Assembly (NCBI GenBank): GCA_963714325.1 | Contig: CAVQOB010000010.1 | Coordinates: 248,001 to 312,000, forward strand | DNA length: 64,000 nt | Direction of reading: 5' to 3' | Origin: CAVQOB01 sp963714325 | GTDB taxonomy: Bacteria; Pseudomonadota; Alphaproteobacteria; Rhizobiales; Hyphomicrobiaceae | Part shown: positions 52,559 to 61,624 of the stretch, in pieces | How the letters are laid out: every line of letters begins with the position of its first letter | How positions within the stretch are numbered: the first letter of the stretch is position 1 | Notes under the pieces: model-generated | Told to the model about the DNA's origin: nothing | The model's input: only the letters and a program-made list of their open reading frames with translations | Databases searched by the model: none | Position numbers and translations under genes: made by a program

Positions 52559-53821
52559 TTACTTGGTGATGCGGATCGCTTGCAACTGGTTGGCGATATT
52601 GATGAAGACCTTTTTGAGATCCGAGCCCGACGCAGCCTGGAAAAACTTTGAACTATCAGTGGCGCAGGCCAGCATTTCGCTCACCGCGCGGCTGTCTGTC
52701 AGGCCAAAGCCGACCGTGTAGATCAGCACCCGCTTGTCCTTCATGCCTTGGCAAAGTGCCTGGAACCGCGTGTAAGACTCGTTCACCTCGGCACCTGCAG
52801 GTGGCGAACCCAGGTACGCCATGTTGAACAAGCCGTCGGTCATGATGACCGTCGCCTTGATGTTAGTCGTCGGATCGTAGGCCATTGGCCGAGCACTGGT
52901 GGGGAGCACGTTGCTCCATTCCGGCGAGAGCATATACCAGCCCCAAGCCGTACCGATATGTCCGGCGGTGCCGCCGCTGGCTTGCAGATTGCTGATGGCC
53001 GATTTCAAGTCCGCCAGCTTACTCTTGCCAGCCAGGGGGACAACGCTGGCTGTCGGGCAGGAATACCAGCCGTAGGGAGTGCTGGTGACGACGCCAACTG
53101 CGCCACCAGCGGACGGCGAGTAGTCGGTGGCAGCGTTGCTGCCCTCGCGTTCAACCACGCAATCGTCGACGCTCAGCCCGCCGCTCACCGTCGCAGCAAG
53201 ACTGCCTGCATTGACCGATGAAGACCATGGAACAAGTGCAACGCGCACGCGGCTATCGTCGGTTTGATCCTTGAGCATCTCGTCGACAATGTCGGTGGCA
53301 GCGGAACGCAAAGCGCCGATCTTGTTGCCGTCAGACATCGAACCCGTGATATCGAGCGCGAGCGACAGCTCGACATTCTTCACTTTGTAGCTAACCGACG
53401 ATGCACGATTGAGGTTGACACTGTTGAAACCGATGACGCGGCCAAACGTTGTTGCCATCGTCGCGTTGACATTGGTCGAAACGGTCGTGTTGCTGCGATC
53501 GATCTGGATATTGAGCGCCGACACGGCGACATCGCCGATCTTCAAATGGTTTTTCTGTTGATCAAAATAAGCGTTGGCCGCTTCTTGCACTTCGCTGTCC
53601 GACGCTCCACCGTCCAGCTTTTTTGCGCCAGCGAGTGCTGCTGCGTCCAATGCCGACAGCAGGCGACTTGAAACCGAGACGGAGCGGCTGAAGTCGATCG
53701 CTAGGCCGACGATGCCGAACAGAACCGTGACGCTGAGCCCAAAGATGATGGCAACCGAGCCGTTCTGGTCGCTCGCCAAACGCGCGCGTCGAGATAGAAC
53801 AAAAGCATCAATCGACGACAT
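52559..53821 (-). CDS. TadG-like protein with von Willebrand factor A domain (paralogue 1)
   Basis: A 420-residue envelope protein. The N-terminal Tad-like segment DQNGSVAIIFGLSVTVLFGI has one membrane anchor, with the domain outside the cytoplasm. The vWA domain starts at ELSLALDITGSMSDGNKIGA (MIDAS-like DxTGS, about residues 150-165), continues with VIMTDGLFN and ends at LQAIRITK. Cysteines appear in pairs, suited to the periplasm. It resembles the second copy at 54844-56124 over its whole length. No other tad/flp genes are in the window. Confidence 0.85.
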   Translation of the reverse strand: MSSIDAFVLSRRARLASDQNGSVAIIFGLSVTVLFGIVGLAIDFSRSVSVSSRLLSALDAAALAGAKKLDGGASDSEVQEAANAYFDQQKNHLKIGDVAVSALNIQIDRSNTTVSTNVNATMATTFGRVIGFNSVNLNRASSVSYKVKNVELSLALDITGSMSDGNKIGALRSAATDIVDEMLKDQTDDSRVRVALVPWSSSVNAGSLAATVSGGLSVDDCVVEREGSNAATDYSPSAGGAVGVVTSTPYGWYSCPTASVVPLAGKSKLADLKSAISNLQASGGTAGHIGTAWGWYMLSPEWSNVLPTSARPMAYDPTTNIKATVIMTDGLFNMAYLGSPPAGAEVNESYTRFQALCQGMKDKRVLIYTVGFGLTDSRAVSEMLACATDSSKFFQAASGSDLKKVFINIANQLQAIRITK

Positions 53822-53975
53822 GTAACCCCCGCTACAATCTTGTGACCAATCTACTCATCGCAGGGTTTTCGGAGTCTTAAGCGGATGCTTCGCTTACCCA
53901 TCGAATTGTCATCAGCTGGGAATATGGTATGCGCAATGTTCGTGACTGCTCCATTTTGAAACGCAACCATTGCGT

Positions 53976-54686
53976 TCACCGGCAGCGCGAAATCATGCCG
54001 CGATCCATATGAAAGTGGTCTTTGTGGAGGTCGTTATACTCAGGACCTAGAACGACCCGGAAATAAGTGCAGGCCCGCGCATGCACGGCCCGCAGGAACG
54101 CGGATTCCAGTCCAGGTCCGCGCCAATGTTTAAGGATTGAAATCGTCCGGCCGTCGGCCAAAACAAAGCCACTGATATCGATGGCATTGGCGGTCGCATG
54201 TTCGCTGCGTATGCTTGAAAGCCAGGCTGCGCCTCGAATATTCCGGCAGGCAAAGCCACCGAAATGCACAACGGACACGATCCGGCTGCCCAGCAATTCG
54301 ACGGCATGTGGTTGCACGTCATGTTCAAGCCAGAGCGACAAAGCTGCCGCAAGCGGACAACTGACACGGTCCATCGCAATTTTTGCGCCTGCAGCCCTGG
54401 CCATCCGCACTCCATTGACCAGACCGCAACCATCCCGCACCGGCACATCCCCGACCGGTTCAGCCGTGATATGCGGCTCTCGCAATACCCGCTGACAGAG
54501 CGATCGATCCTGGGCAAGCTCGGCAATCCGCCAATCGGCAAACCACGCATCGCCGACGGCCAAATCCAACGGTGGTAGCAGAGAAAATTGAACCGGCACC
54601 CAGCCCGCCCGAAAGGCAAAAGCGAGCACTGCGGCACAAAGCAGCATCAACTCAAGACCGTGATGCAGAAACGTGAACCGGCGCAT
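53976..54686 (-). CDS. Extensin-like (M15-related) domain protein
   Basis: A 236-residue protein with one N-terminal membrane segment (LELMLLCAAVLAFAFRAGWV) and an extensin-like C-terminal domain. The zinc-site style residues are in SEHATANAIDISGF and LHKDHFHMDRG, as in peptidoglycan-hydrolase-like members of this group. Several cysteines (CGLVNG, CPLAAA, FACRNI) may form disulfides. It lies between the two TadG-like genes on the same strand. Confidence 0.88.
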   Translation of the reverse strand: MRRFTFLHHGLELMLLCAAVLAFAFRAGWVPVQFSLLPPLDLAVGDAWFADWRIAELAQDRSLCQRVLREPHITAEPVGDVPVRDGCGLVNGVRMARAAGAKIAMDRVSCPLAAALSLWLEHDVQPHAVELLGSRIVSVVHFGGFACRNIRGAAWLSSIRSEHATANAIDISGFVLADGRTISILKHWRGPGLESAFLRAVHARACTYFRVVLGPEYNDLHKDHFHMDRGMISRCR

Positions 54687-54763
54687 CGTCGCCCAACGTG
54701 GGTTGGCTTCGTGGGTTGGCTTCGCTGCGCCCCACCTATCCGCATTCTAGCGCACAGCCAAAC

Positions 54764-54795
54764 AAAAAAGGCGCGCACCAGGGGGATGCGCGCCT
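54764..54795 (-). terminator. Intrinsic terminator after the second TadG-like gene
   Basis: AGGCGCGCA, a nine-base loop, TGCGCGCCT, then TTTTT on the minus strand: a classic terminator 49 bases after the gene's stop. It separates that gene from the extensin-like gene, so the two are probably separate transcripts. A direct repeat GTGGGTTGGCTTC lies beside it. Confidence 0.9.
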
Positions 54796-54843
54796 CTTGA
54801 AACGGCTTCCCCAGGGAAAGGAGGCCGGCAGGGTACAGTGGAC

Positions 54844-56124
54844 TTACTGCGAGATGCGAAGCGCGCCGATGGTGGCGGCGAACTGCTTGAAGGCGTTCTT
54901 CAGATCCTCCGGGTCTGACGCATCGGCGAAGTAGGCGTCGCCCGTCGTTGCGCAATCCTGCAGCGTCTTCTTGGCGTCAGCGGGGGCCGCGAAAGCGACC
55001 GCGAATACCACCACGCCACGATCCTTCATGTTCTGGCACAGCGCCAGCGCTTGCTTGGCCGAGGTATCGTTGTGATAGGCGGTGTTGAAGATGCCGTCGG
55101 TCATCAGGATCACCGCTTTGAACAGCTTCTTGTCGCGAATCTTGCTGTAGCTATCGGGCCGGCTCGAGCCACCCCAGACGGAGCCCCAGTCTTCGGAAAT
55201 CAGGTTCCAGGCCCACTGAGCACCCAAATGACCGGCCGTCCACCCGCCTTCGCGATAGCTATTGACGGCAGCGATGATGTCGGAACGCTTGTCAGTCAAC
55301 GGCTTGATGACGGCGCCCGGGCACTGATAAGCGTTGTTCTGCAGGCCTTCTGTGGCGTCAACGTCATTGCGGCCATCTAGAGCAACACTGAAGCGGCCAC
55401 CGGTTGTCGGCGATTTGTCGGTGTAGCTGGCGCTGGTCGCACGCTCAGTCACGCAACCGTCCGAGCTGCGCGATTCCGATGCGGCAGCTGCGAATGCGCC
55501 AAGATTGACGGCGGCCGAATAGGGCGCGAGACCGACGCGGATCGATTGGCCAGACACCGGTGTTGCCGGCATCAGCGTTGTCGCGAACTCGCCAACGGCC
55601 TCCTTGAGCGCGGCAATCTTCGTCTTGCCGCCAATTGAGCTACTCATCGACCCGGTCACATCGAGTGCGAGGCCGACCTCGATGTCGCGGACGCCGAAAA
55701 CGGCCGTGCTCGACTTGCTGATCGTGATGGTCTGGAACCCGGCTGCGCGAGCGAAAATGGTCGGCACGTCGGCCTTGAAGCTGATCTTGACTTCGTTCTT
55801 GGTCGTATCGACATCGGACACGAAATCTCGGATCGTGACGAATTTGCTGGTCGATCCCTTGAGGTTCTCGTTGAAATACTTGCCAGCAAGAATTTCAAGA
55901 TCCGCGACCGATGTACCGGCGTCTTTGAGCCCTTTCGCGGCGGCAATGACGGCCGCGTCGGCGGCAGCGGACACTTTCTGGTTGGCATGGAAAGCCCGGC
56001 CGATATCCACAGAGGTGCCGAGGAACAGCATCATGACCATCAACGAGAGTGCGAAGATCATCGAGGAAACGCCGCGTTCATCGGATTGGAACTGAGCGCG
56101 GTATGATTTTATCGTGGCAAACAT
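54844..56124 (-). CDS. TadG-like protein with von Willebrand factor A domain (paralogue 2)
   Basis: A 426-residue envelope protein. The Tad-like N-terminus SDERGVSSMIFALSLMVMML anchors it; GLALDVTGSMSSSIGGKTKI carries the metal site of the vWA domain and AVILMTDGIFNTAYH the later strand. It ends FKQFAATIGALRISQ, matching the end of paralogue 1. GGGAGAG precedes the ATG at 56124. A role in pilus or surface adhesion is only an inference from the family. Confidence 0.87.
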   Translation of the reverse strand: MFATIKSYRAQFQSDERGVSSMIFALSLMVMMLFLGTSVDIGRAFHANQKVSAAADAAVIAAAKGLKDAGTSVADLEILAGKYFNENLKGSTSKFVTIRDFVSDVDTTKNEVKISFKADVPTIFARAAGFQTITISKSSTAVFGVRDIEVGLALDVTGSMSSSIGGKTKIAALKEAVGEFATTLMPATPVSGQSIRVGLAPYSAAVNLGAFAAAASESRSSDGCVTERATSASYTDKSPTTGGRFSVALDGRNDVDATEGLQNNAYQCPGAVIKPLTDKRSDIIAAVNSYREGGWTAGHLGAQWAWNLISEDWGSVWGGSSRPDSYSKIRDKKLFKAVILMTDGIFNTAYHNDTSAKQALALCQNMKDRGVVVFAVAFAAPADAKKTLQDCATTGDAYFADASDPEDLKNAFKQFAATIGALRISQ

Positions 56125-56454
56125 GGGTCTCTCCCTGGAACAGCACGGTGGCTGATGCAGGCAGAGGTGCAAACGCAATGCCGATGGTCTGGTGTAATCG
56201 AGCGTGGCTCAGTCGAACGAGCAAAACCGGTATATTTTCAATGAATGTGCTGCTGAATTTGATACGAACGCACGCGAAACACGACAGAAATGTATGCAAA
56301 AGGCTGGATTATCCGGGAGCATCGGCGAAAGAAGCAAAAGTTGCGTTTCTTGCCACCGGCTGAAACAGGGGCTGTTCGAAGCCAATCAAGCGTCCCATTC
56401 TCGGATTGGAACAGCCGGTGCTGTCTCACTTCGGCACGATCGACATGATTTGGG
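56125..56454. other. Gap between the second TadG-like gene and the DUF1674 gene: nothing recognised
   Basis: 330 bases, locally lower in GC than the flanks, with no supportable gene. The promoter of the TadG-like gene should lie at its left end. No clear promoter boxes or palindromes were identified. Confidence 0.45.
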
Positions 56455-56715
56455 TCAGAAATCCGAGGCAATGCCACCGTTTTCCCAGTCGCCAAAACGT
56501 ATGGGGTCCGGGCCGACGCGTCCGCCAATTTCCACGGGCGGCGCGCTCGCAGTCGCAGCCTGCCGGCGGGCTTGCGCTTCGGCCAGCGCCCGCAGTGCTG
56601 CCGGGCTGAGCGGCGGCGGTTCGGTCGCTTCATTGACGGCTGGCTTATCTGGCTCGACTGATAACTTGGTCCCGATCAATGGTCGCTCCTGGTTGTCGCG
56701 TTGCCCGCATCCCAT
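56455..56715 (-). CDS. DUF1674 (SDHAF4/Sdh8-like) protein
   Basis: A small protein, about 86 residues from the ATG at 56715. The diagnostic C-terminus GRVGPDPIRFGDWENGGIASDF is seen here as GPDPIRFGDWE and GIASDF, the family's invariant end. Relatives assist flavinylated succinate dehydrogenase assembly in mitochondria. The N-terminal half is disordered, so the exact start is uncertain. Divergent from htpX, its usual neighbour in related genomes. Confidence 0.8.
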   Translation of the reverse strand: MGCGQRDNQERPLIGTKLSVEPDKPAVNEATEPPPLSPAALRALAEAQARRQAATASAPPVEIGGRVGPDPIRFGDWENGGIASDF

Positions 56716-56789
56716 ATACCATGGCAGCAGTCGACCACGACACCCCTCCCGGATGATCGGCGCGACCGTTGTGATGGATGACAAGTTCC

Positions 56790-57740
56790 ATGCCACTGAA
56801 TTATGCCAAGACAGCCCTGCTGCTAGCGCTTCTGACCGCCATCTTCGTTGCCATGGGCGCACTCGTTGGTGGCCATTCCGGCATGCTGGTCGCCTTTGTC
56901 ATCGCTCTGGCCATGAATATGTTCAGTTTCTGGAAATCGGACAGCATGGTGTTGCGCATGCACAAGGCCGAGGAGGTCGATGCCAACAGCGGTGGCCGCT
57001 TCTACACCATTGTTCAAGAACTGGCGCAACGCGCCGAATTGCCGATGCCGCGCGTGTTCATCATGCACAACCCGCAGCCCAACGCCTTCGCCACCGGCCG
57101 CAACCCCGAGCACGCCGCCGTCTGCGCCTCGACCGGGCTCATCGACATGCTGACGCCTGAGGAAATAGCCGGCGTCATGGCGCACGAACTCGCCCACATC
57201 AAGAACCGCGACACCCTAACGATGACCATCGCGGCCACCATCGGCGGCGCCATCTCGATGACCGCCCAATATCTGCAGATCGGCGCCATCTTCGGCCGCA
57301 GCAATGCCGGCCGTGGCGGTTTCCTTGGCGGCCTGCTCGCCATGATCATCGCGCCGCTCGCCGCCATGATGGTGCAAATGGCGATCAGCCGTTCGCGCGA
57401 ATACCAAGCGGATCGGCTGGGTTCGCTGTTTTGCGGCAACACGCGTTGGCTGGCATCGTCGTTGCTGAAAATCAACGACGCAGCCCGCCGCATCGCCAAT
57501 CCGACCGCCCAGGTGCATCCGGCCAGTGCGCATATGTTCATCGTCAATCCGCTGACGGGCCAAGGCATGGACAGCCTGTTCTCCACGCACCCAAAAATCG
57601 AGAACCGCCTCGCCGAACTCGCCAAGGTCGAGCAGGAGATTGCGGCGGCGGAGCGCGCGCGCGGCCAAAACCCAACCTTTGCCGAGGCACCCTGGCTGAC
57701 ACCACGCCCCAGTGACAAGCGCGCCGGCCCCTGGGGCTGA
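56790..57740 (+). CDS. htpX: Membrane zinc metalloprotease HtpX
   Basis: Inner-membrane M48 protease for quality control of membrane proteins. The protein of 316 residues starts MPLNYAKTALLLALLTAIFV (an in-frame ATG at 56778 adds four residues). The zinc site is HELAHIKNRD near residue 127, with the third ligand in SREYQADRLG. About four hydrophobic segments are seen. The tail after residue 290 is Arg/Pro-rich. Confidence 0.94.
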   Translation: MPLNYAKTALLLALLTAIFVAMGALVGGHSGMLVAFVIALAMNMFSFWKSDSMVLRMHKAEEVDANSGGRFYTIVQELAQRAELPMPRVFIMHNPQPNAFATGRNPEHAAVCASTGLIDMLTPEEIAGVMAHELAHIKNRDTLTMTIAATIGGAISMTAQYLQIGAIFGRSNAGRGGFLGGLLAMIIAPLAAMMVQMAISRSREYQADRLGSLFCGNTRWLASSLLKINDAARRIANPTAQVHPASAHMFIVNPLTGQGMDSLFSTHPKIENRLAELAKVEQEIAAAERARGQNPTFAEAPWLTPRPSDKRAGPWG

Positions 57741-57772
57741 TCCCAATGGGTGCCGCAAAGCCTCTGCATGAT

Positions 57773-57781
57773 TTATCCACA
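57773..57781. other. Perfect DnaA-box sequence in the htpX-heparinase gap
   Basis: TTATCCACA, followed at 57785 by the weaker CTAACCACA. The first equals the strongest E. coli box. There are only two, without AT-rich unwinding sequence, so it is not an origin; it may be chance or a titration/regulatory site. CCACAG/CTGTGG (57789-57810) makes a small hairpin beside it. Confidence 0.3.
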
Positions 57782-57934
57782 GGGCTAACCACAGGCCGCT
57801 GCCGCTGTGGGATTGCGTCAACCGCTCCCTACCGGTCTAGTTGCCTTGACCGAACTGCATAGTTGATCGCGGCCTCGAATTGTTTTGCGTCGGCCGCCAC
57901 CGGGTTTTCATAGCCACCCGAGGCACGACGCATC

Positions 57935-59722
57935 ATGACACCTGCAACAGTATCTGATCGCATGCGCGAGGTGGTTCGTAGCCTTGGCCGAACACGCGTG
58001 GACTCGGACGGTGGGCGCTCCAACGTTCGCATGTTCTGGCGCCGACGCCTGCCGCCGATCGAGCAGCTGCTGATCGTGCCACCCGACCTCAGATCTGCCG
58101 ATCCCGGATTTCTTGTCGAGATCGCCGATGGTGCTTTCGGCCTCGGTGGCGTTTCACTCCACCTCGTCGACGGCTCACCCTTCCGTGTTGCAGCGGCCGC
58201 GCCCGCCTGGGAACGTGAGTTGCACGGCTTCGGGTGGCTGAGAAATTTTGCCACCGACCGCACGCCCGTGATGGCCGAACAAGCGCGCGCATTCGTGCTT
58301 GAATGGATTGCGATGAATGGCGGCAAGCGCCCTGTCGCGTGGCGCGCGGAAATTCAGGCGCGGCGTGTGTTGTCGTGGCTGGCACATGCCGAAGTCATCC
58401 TCGATGGTGCCGACCAGCCATCATATGACGCGATCATGATGGCGCTGGCCGTCCAGGTCGCTGAATTGCGCCGCACGGCGCGCAAGTTGCCGCCGGGCCT
58501 GCCACGCCTAAACGCGGCGATCGCGCTACTGCAGGCCTATGTCTCGCTGCCGCAGTCTGATGCAGAACGCGCTATTGCGGAGTTGCGTCTGACTACCGAA
58601 ATCGAGAACCAGATCTTGGCCGACGGTGGCCATATCTCGCGCGACCCCGGCGTTCTCGTAGAAATCCTGCTCGACCTCGTGCCGCTGCGACAATGTTTCG
58701 TCGCCCGTCGACTGACTTGCCCTGAGGCCATCATGTCGGCCATTCGCCGGATGATACCGATGCTCCGCCACATGCGGATGGGCGATGGCTCGATCGCGCG
58801 CTTCAATGGCATGGGCGTCACCATGCCGGATGCGCTGGCGACGGCGCTGGCCTACGATTCCAACTATACTGCACTCCCGTCGCTGGCGCCGGACAGCCGC
58901 TATGCACGCCTTGACTCCGGCGGCACAATTGCCGTGATGGACACCGGCACCACGCCACCCTCCGCGCACGGCCTCGGCGCCCATGCCGGTTGCCTGTCGT
59001 TTGAACTGAGCGCCGGCCGCTGTCCGATTTTCGTCAATGCCGGTGTCGCGCCTCAATCCGAACATCGCGCACGCGCCGCGCCGCCGCGCGCAACGTCCAG
59101 CCACTCCAGCCTGGTGATCGCAGAATCGTCGTCAGCGATCGTCACCGATCGTCGCCGATCAGGCCGGCTTGATGGAGCCGCGCGATTGCAGGGTGCAGTC
59201 GAAGCGGCCTTCAATGCCGACGCGGACGCATTGACCATCGCTGCAACCCACGCCGGCTATGGCGCGCGGTTCGGCCTGTTCCATCGCCGCCAGCTTTCAC
59301 TTTGCAAGGATGGCGCGCATGTCGATGGCATCGATCAGTTGCTGCCAGTGCCGGGCCGCCAACCCGCGAGCCAGCCGTACGCCATCCATTTTCACTTACA
59401 CCCGAGCGTCGACGTGCGCATGGGTTGGGGAAGCGGGACTGTCCTGCTCACCTTGGCTGACGGCGCGCAATGGCGGTTTACCTGCGCTAACGCTACGCTC
59501 TCGATCGAGGAAAGCGCGCATCACGCACTCGGCGCGGGCTCACGTCGCAGTCTGCAATTGGTGCTGCGGCGCGTGACCTGTACGGAGGGCTCGGAGGTGC
59601 AATGGACCCTGGTACGCATCAGCGAGGCAAAGCCGGTTGTCAATGCCGGCAGCGGCGCCGAAGCCGTTCCCCGTCAATCACTCGCCGACGCCCTATCGCA
59701 GGTTGCGGCGATGCCTCGCTGA
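57935..59722 (+). CDS. Heparinase II/III-like protein
   Basis: A 595-residue protein with an N-terminal alpha/alpha barrel and a C-terminal beta-sandwich of the Hepar_II_III type. Typical blocks are GFGWLRNF, GGHISRDPGVLVEILLDL and, in the second domain, AHGLGAHAGCLSFELSAG. Members degrade acidic polysaccharides as lyases, but this chromosomal copy is widespread in Hyphomicrobiales and its substrate is unknown. In relatives an rsmB-type gene lies between htpX and this gene; here the 194-base gap has none. Confidence 0.85.
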   Translation: MTPATVSDRMREVVRSLGRTRVDSDGGRSNVRMFWRRRLPPIEQLLIVPPDLRSADPGFLVEIADGAFGLGGVSLHLVDGSPFRVAAAAPAWERELHGFGWLRNFATDRTPVMAEQARAFVLEWIAMNGGKRPVAWRAEIQARRVLSWLAHAEVILDGADQPSYDAIMMALAVQVAELRRTARKLPPGLPRLNAAIALLQAYVSLPQSDAERAIAELRLTTEIENQILADGGHISRDPGVLVEILLDLVPLRQCFVARRLTCPEAIMSAIRRMIPMLRHMRMGDGSIARFNGMGVTMPDALATALAYDSNYTALPSLAPDSRYARLDSGGTIAVMDTGTTPPSAHGLGAHAGCLSFELSAGRCPIFVNAGVAPQSEHRARAAPPRATSSHSSLVIAESSSAIVTDRRRSGRLDGAARLQGAVEAAFNADADALTIAATHAGYGARFGLFHRRQLSLCKDGAHVDGIDQLLPVPGRQPASQPYAIHFHLHPSVDVRMGWGSGTVLLTLADGAQWRFTCANATLSIEESAHHALGAGSRRSLQLVLRRVTCTEGSEVQWTLVRISEAKPVVNAGSGAEAVPRQSLADALSQVAAMPR

Positions 59723-59734
59723 GCACGAAAGTAT

Positions 59735-61540
59735 TCAGCGGCCGGCGGCGTATCCCTGCATGCCGCGCGGGTTGGCGGCGGCGCGGCGTTCGACGCCGGT
59801 TTGTGAGGCGGCGGTCAATCGTCCTTCCGACCAATCCGCGCCCATTTCGATCGTGTGGCCGCGACGGCGCAACTCATCGACGGTCATCTTGGAGATTCGC
59901 CCCTCGACCAACGCAACGCCGGGACGCGCGGCGCGCGGCCAGAACGATTGCGGGAAGTGCTCGATATGCCAAGCGGGCGCATCGATTGCTTCCTGCAGAT
60001 TCTGTCCGTGGTGGACGTGCCGCAGGAACATCTGGCAACTCCACTGATCCTGCTGATCGCCGCCCGGTGTGCCCCAACTCATATAGGGCTTGCCATCGCG
60101 ATAGCTCATGCCGACCGACAACGTCGAGCGTGGCCGCTTGCCCGGTTCCAGCGAACCCGGCAGGCCTTTCTCAAGCCAGAACATTTGTGCCCGCGTCCCC
60201 AGCGGGAAACCGAGATCAGGGATAACCGGCGAGGAATGCAGCCACCCGCCTGACGGCGTCGCCGTGAACATATTCCCGGCCTTGTCGATGATATCGATGT
60301 GCACGGTGTCCCCATTGGTCTCGCCCATCTTGCCAACCGTCGGCTCGCCTGCTCCGGAAGACGCAACGCCGACGCGCTCGCCACTGTGGCTCTTCACAAT
60401 CACCCGGCCGTCGAAACCATCGATCTTACCTGGCCGCTGCTCCAGCGAGGCGAAACCGCCGATCTGCTTGCGCCGATCAGCGTTGTACGATTCCGACAGC
60501 AACACATCCATCGGCACGCCGACGAACGAGGGATCGCCATAGAACGCCTCGCGATCGGCGTAGGCAAGTTTCGCCGCCTCGATCCACACGTGCATGTAGT
60601 CGGCGCCGTTCGGATCCATGCTTGCGAGGTCATAGCCCTTGAGCAATGCCAGCATCTGCAGCAGCACCGGGCCTTGCGTCCATGGACCCGGCTTGAACAC
60701 CCGATAACGCCCATAGTCGAGATGAACCGGTGCCTCGATGGTCGGCTGCCATGTCGCCATATCCTGCGCCGTCAACACGCCCTTGTGCTTTCGCCCGGAT
60801 ACGTCCATCACCTCGTTGGTGCGGCAGAACGCATCGACGGTTTCAGCAACGAAGCCTTGGCTCCAGGCCCTGAGCGCACGGGCGATTTCCTTGTCTCGGC
60901 CGCCGCCGCCGGCCTCCGCTTCCTTCAAGATGCGCTTGTAGGTCTCGGCGTGGCGGTCGTTGCGAAACAGTGCCCCGGCTGCCGGTGGCTGACCACCCTT
61001 GAGATAAACCGCCGCCGAAGTCGGCCAATGATCGCGGAAGAGATCGCGTACAGTATCGATTGTCGCCGTCGCACGTTCCACGAGAGGATGGCCATGCTCC
61101 GCATAACCGATGGCTGCTTCGAGCACATCGCGCACGCGCATCGTGCCCCAGCGCTCGAGGATCATCATGTAGGTCGGGAACGTGCCGGGGATGCAGGCTG
61201 CCAGCAATCCGGTGCCGGGAATGATGTCGAGCCCGAGATGATCGCGATAATGTTTGATGGTCGCACCAGCCGGCGCCGGACCCTGCCCGCAAATTACCTT
61301 CGGCGCATCGGCGCCAGCCTCCTGGATCAGCACCGGCACATCGCCAAGTGGTCCATTGAGGTGCGGCTCCACCACTTGCAACGTCAGCGCCGCCGCGACG
61401 CCCGCGTCAAAGGCGTTGCCGCCGCGCTCGAGAATGCCCATCGCAACTGCGGTCGCGATCCAGTGCGTCGTCGCCGCGACGCCGAATGTCCCATGGATCT
61501 CCGGCCTCGTCGTGAATGACTTGGGATTGATCAATTTCAT
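59735..61540 (-). CDS. Gamma-glutamyltransferase-family protein
   Basis: Ntn-hydrolase of 601 residues starting MKLINPKSFTTRPEIHGTFG. Self-cleavage should occur before the threonine in ETNGDTVHIDIIDKAGN (near residue 425). GNAFDAGVAAALTLQVVEPH and the substrate block TPSGGWLHSSP are seen. There is no signal peptide, so it is probably cytoplasmic and may act on other acyl compounds rather than glutathione. Downstream of pepF on the same strand by 84 bases. Confidence 0.9.
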   Translation of the reverse strand: MKLINPKSFTTRPEIHGTFGVAATTHWIATAVAMGILERGGNAFDAGVAAALTLQVVEPHLNGPLGDVPVLIQEAGADAPKVICGQGPAPAGATIKHYRDHLGLDIIPGTGLLAACIPGTFPTYMMILERWGTMRVRDVLEAAIGYAEHGHPLVERATATIDTVRDLFRDHWPTSAAVYLKGGQPPAAGALFRNDRHAETYKRILKEAEAGGGGRDKEIARALRAWSQGFVAETVDAFCRTNEVMDVSGRKHKGVLTAQDMATWQPTIEAPVHLDYGRYRVFKPGPWTQGPVLLQMLALLKGYDLASMDPNGADYMHVWIEAAKLAYADREAFYGDPSFVGVPMDVLLSESYNADRRKQIGGFASLEQRPGKIDGFDGRVIVKSHSGERVGVASSGAGEPTVGKMGETNGDTVHIDIIDKAGNMFTATPSGGWLHSSPVIPDLGFPLGTRAQMFWLEKGLPGSLEPGKRPRSTLSVGMSYRDGKPYMSWGTPGGDQQDQWSCQMFLRHVHHGQNLQEAIDAPAWHIEHFPQSFWPRAARPGVALVEGRISKMTVDELRRRGHTIEMGADWSEGRLTAASQTGVERRAAANPRGMQGYAAGR

Positions 61541-61624
61541 GCCATGACCTCGACTGTCGACGCTGCCGATCTGGCGGCGACCATAGCCGTCCACTGCGTC
61601 ACCGGCCAGCTGTCCGCTTGCAAC

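Noticed and set aside
57773..57781. Replication origin at the DnaA box
   Set aside because: Only one perfect box, no AT-rich unwinding region and none of the usual origin genes nearby.
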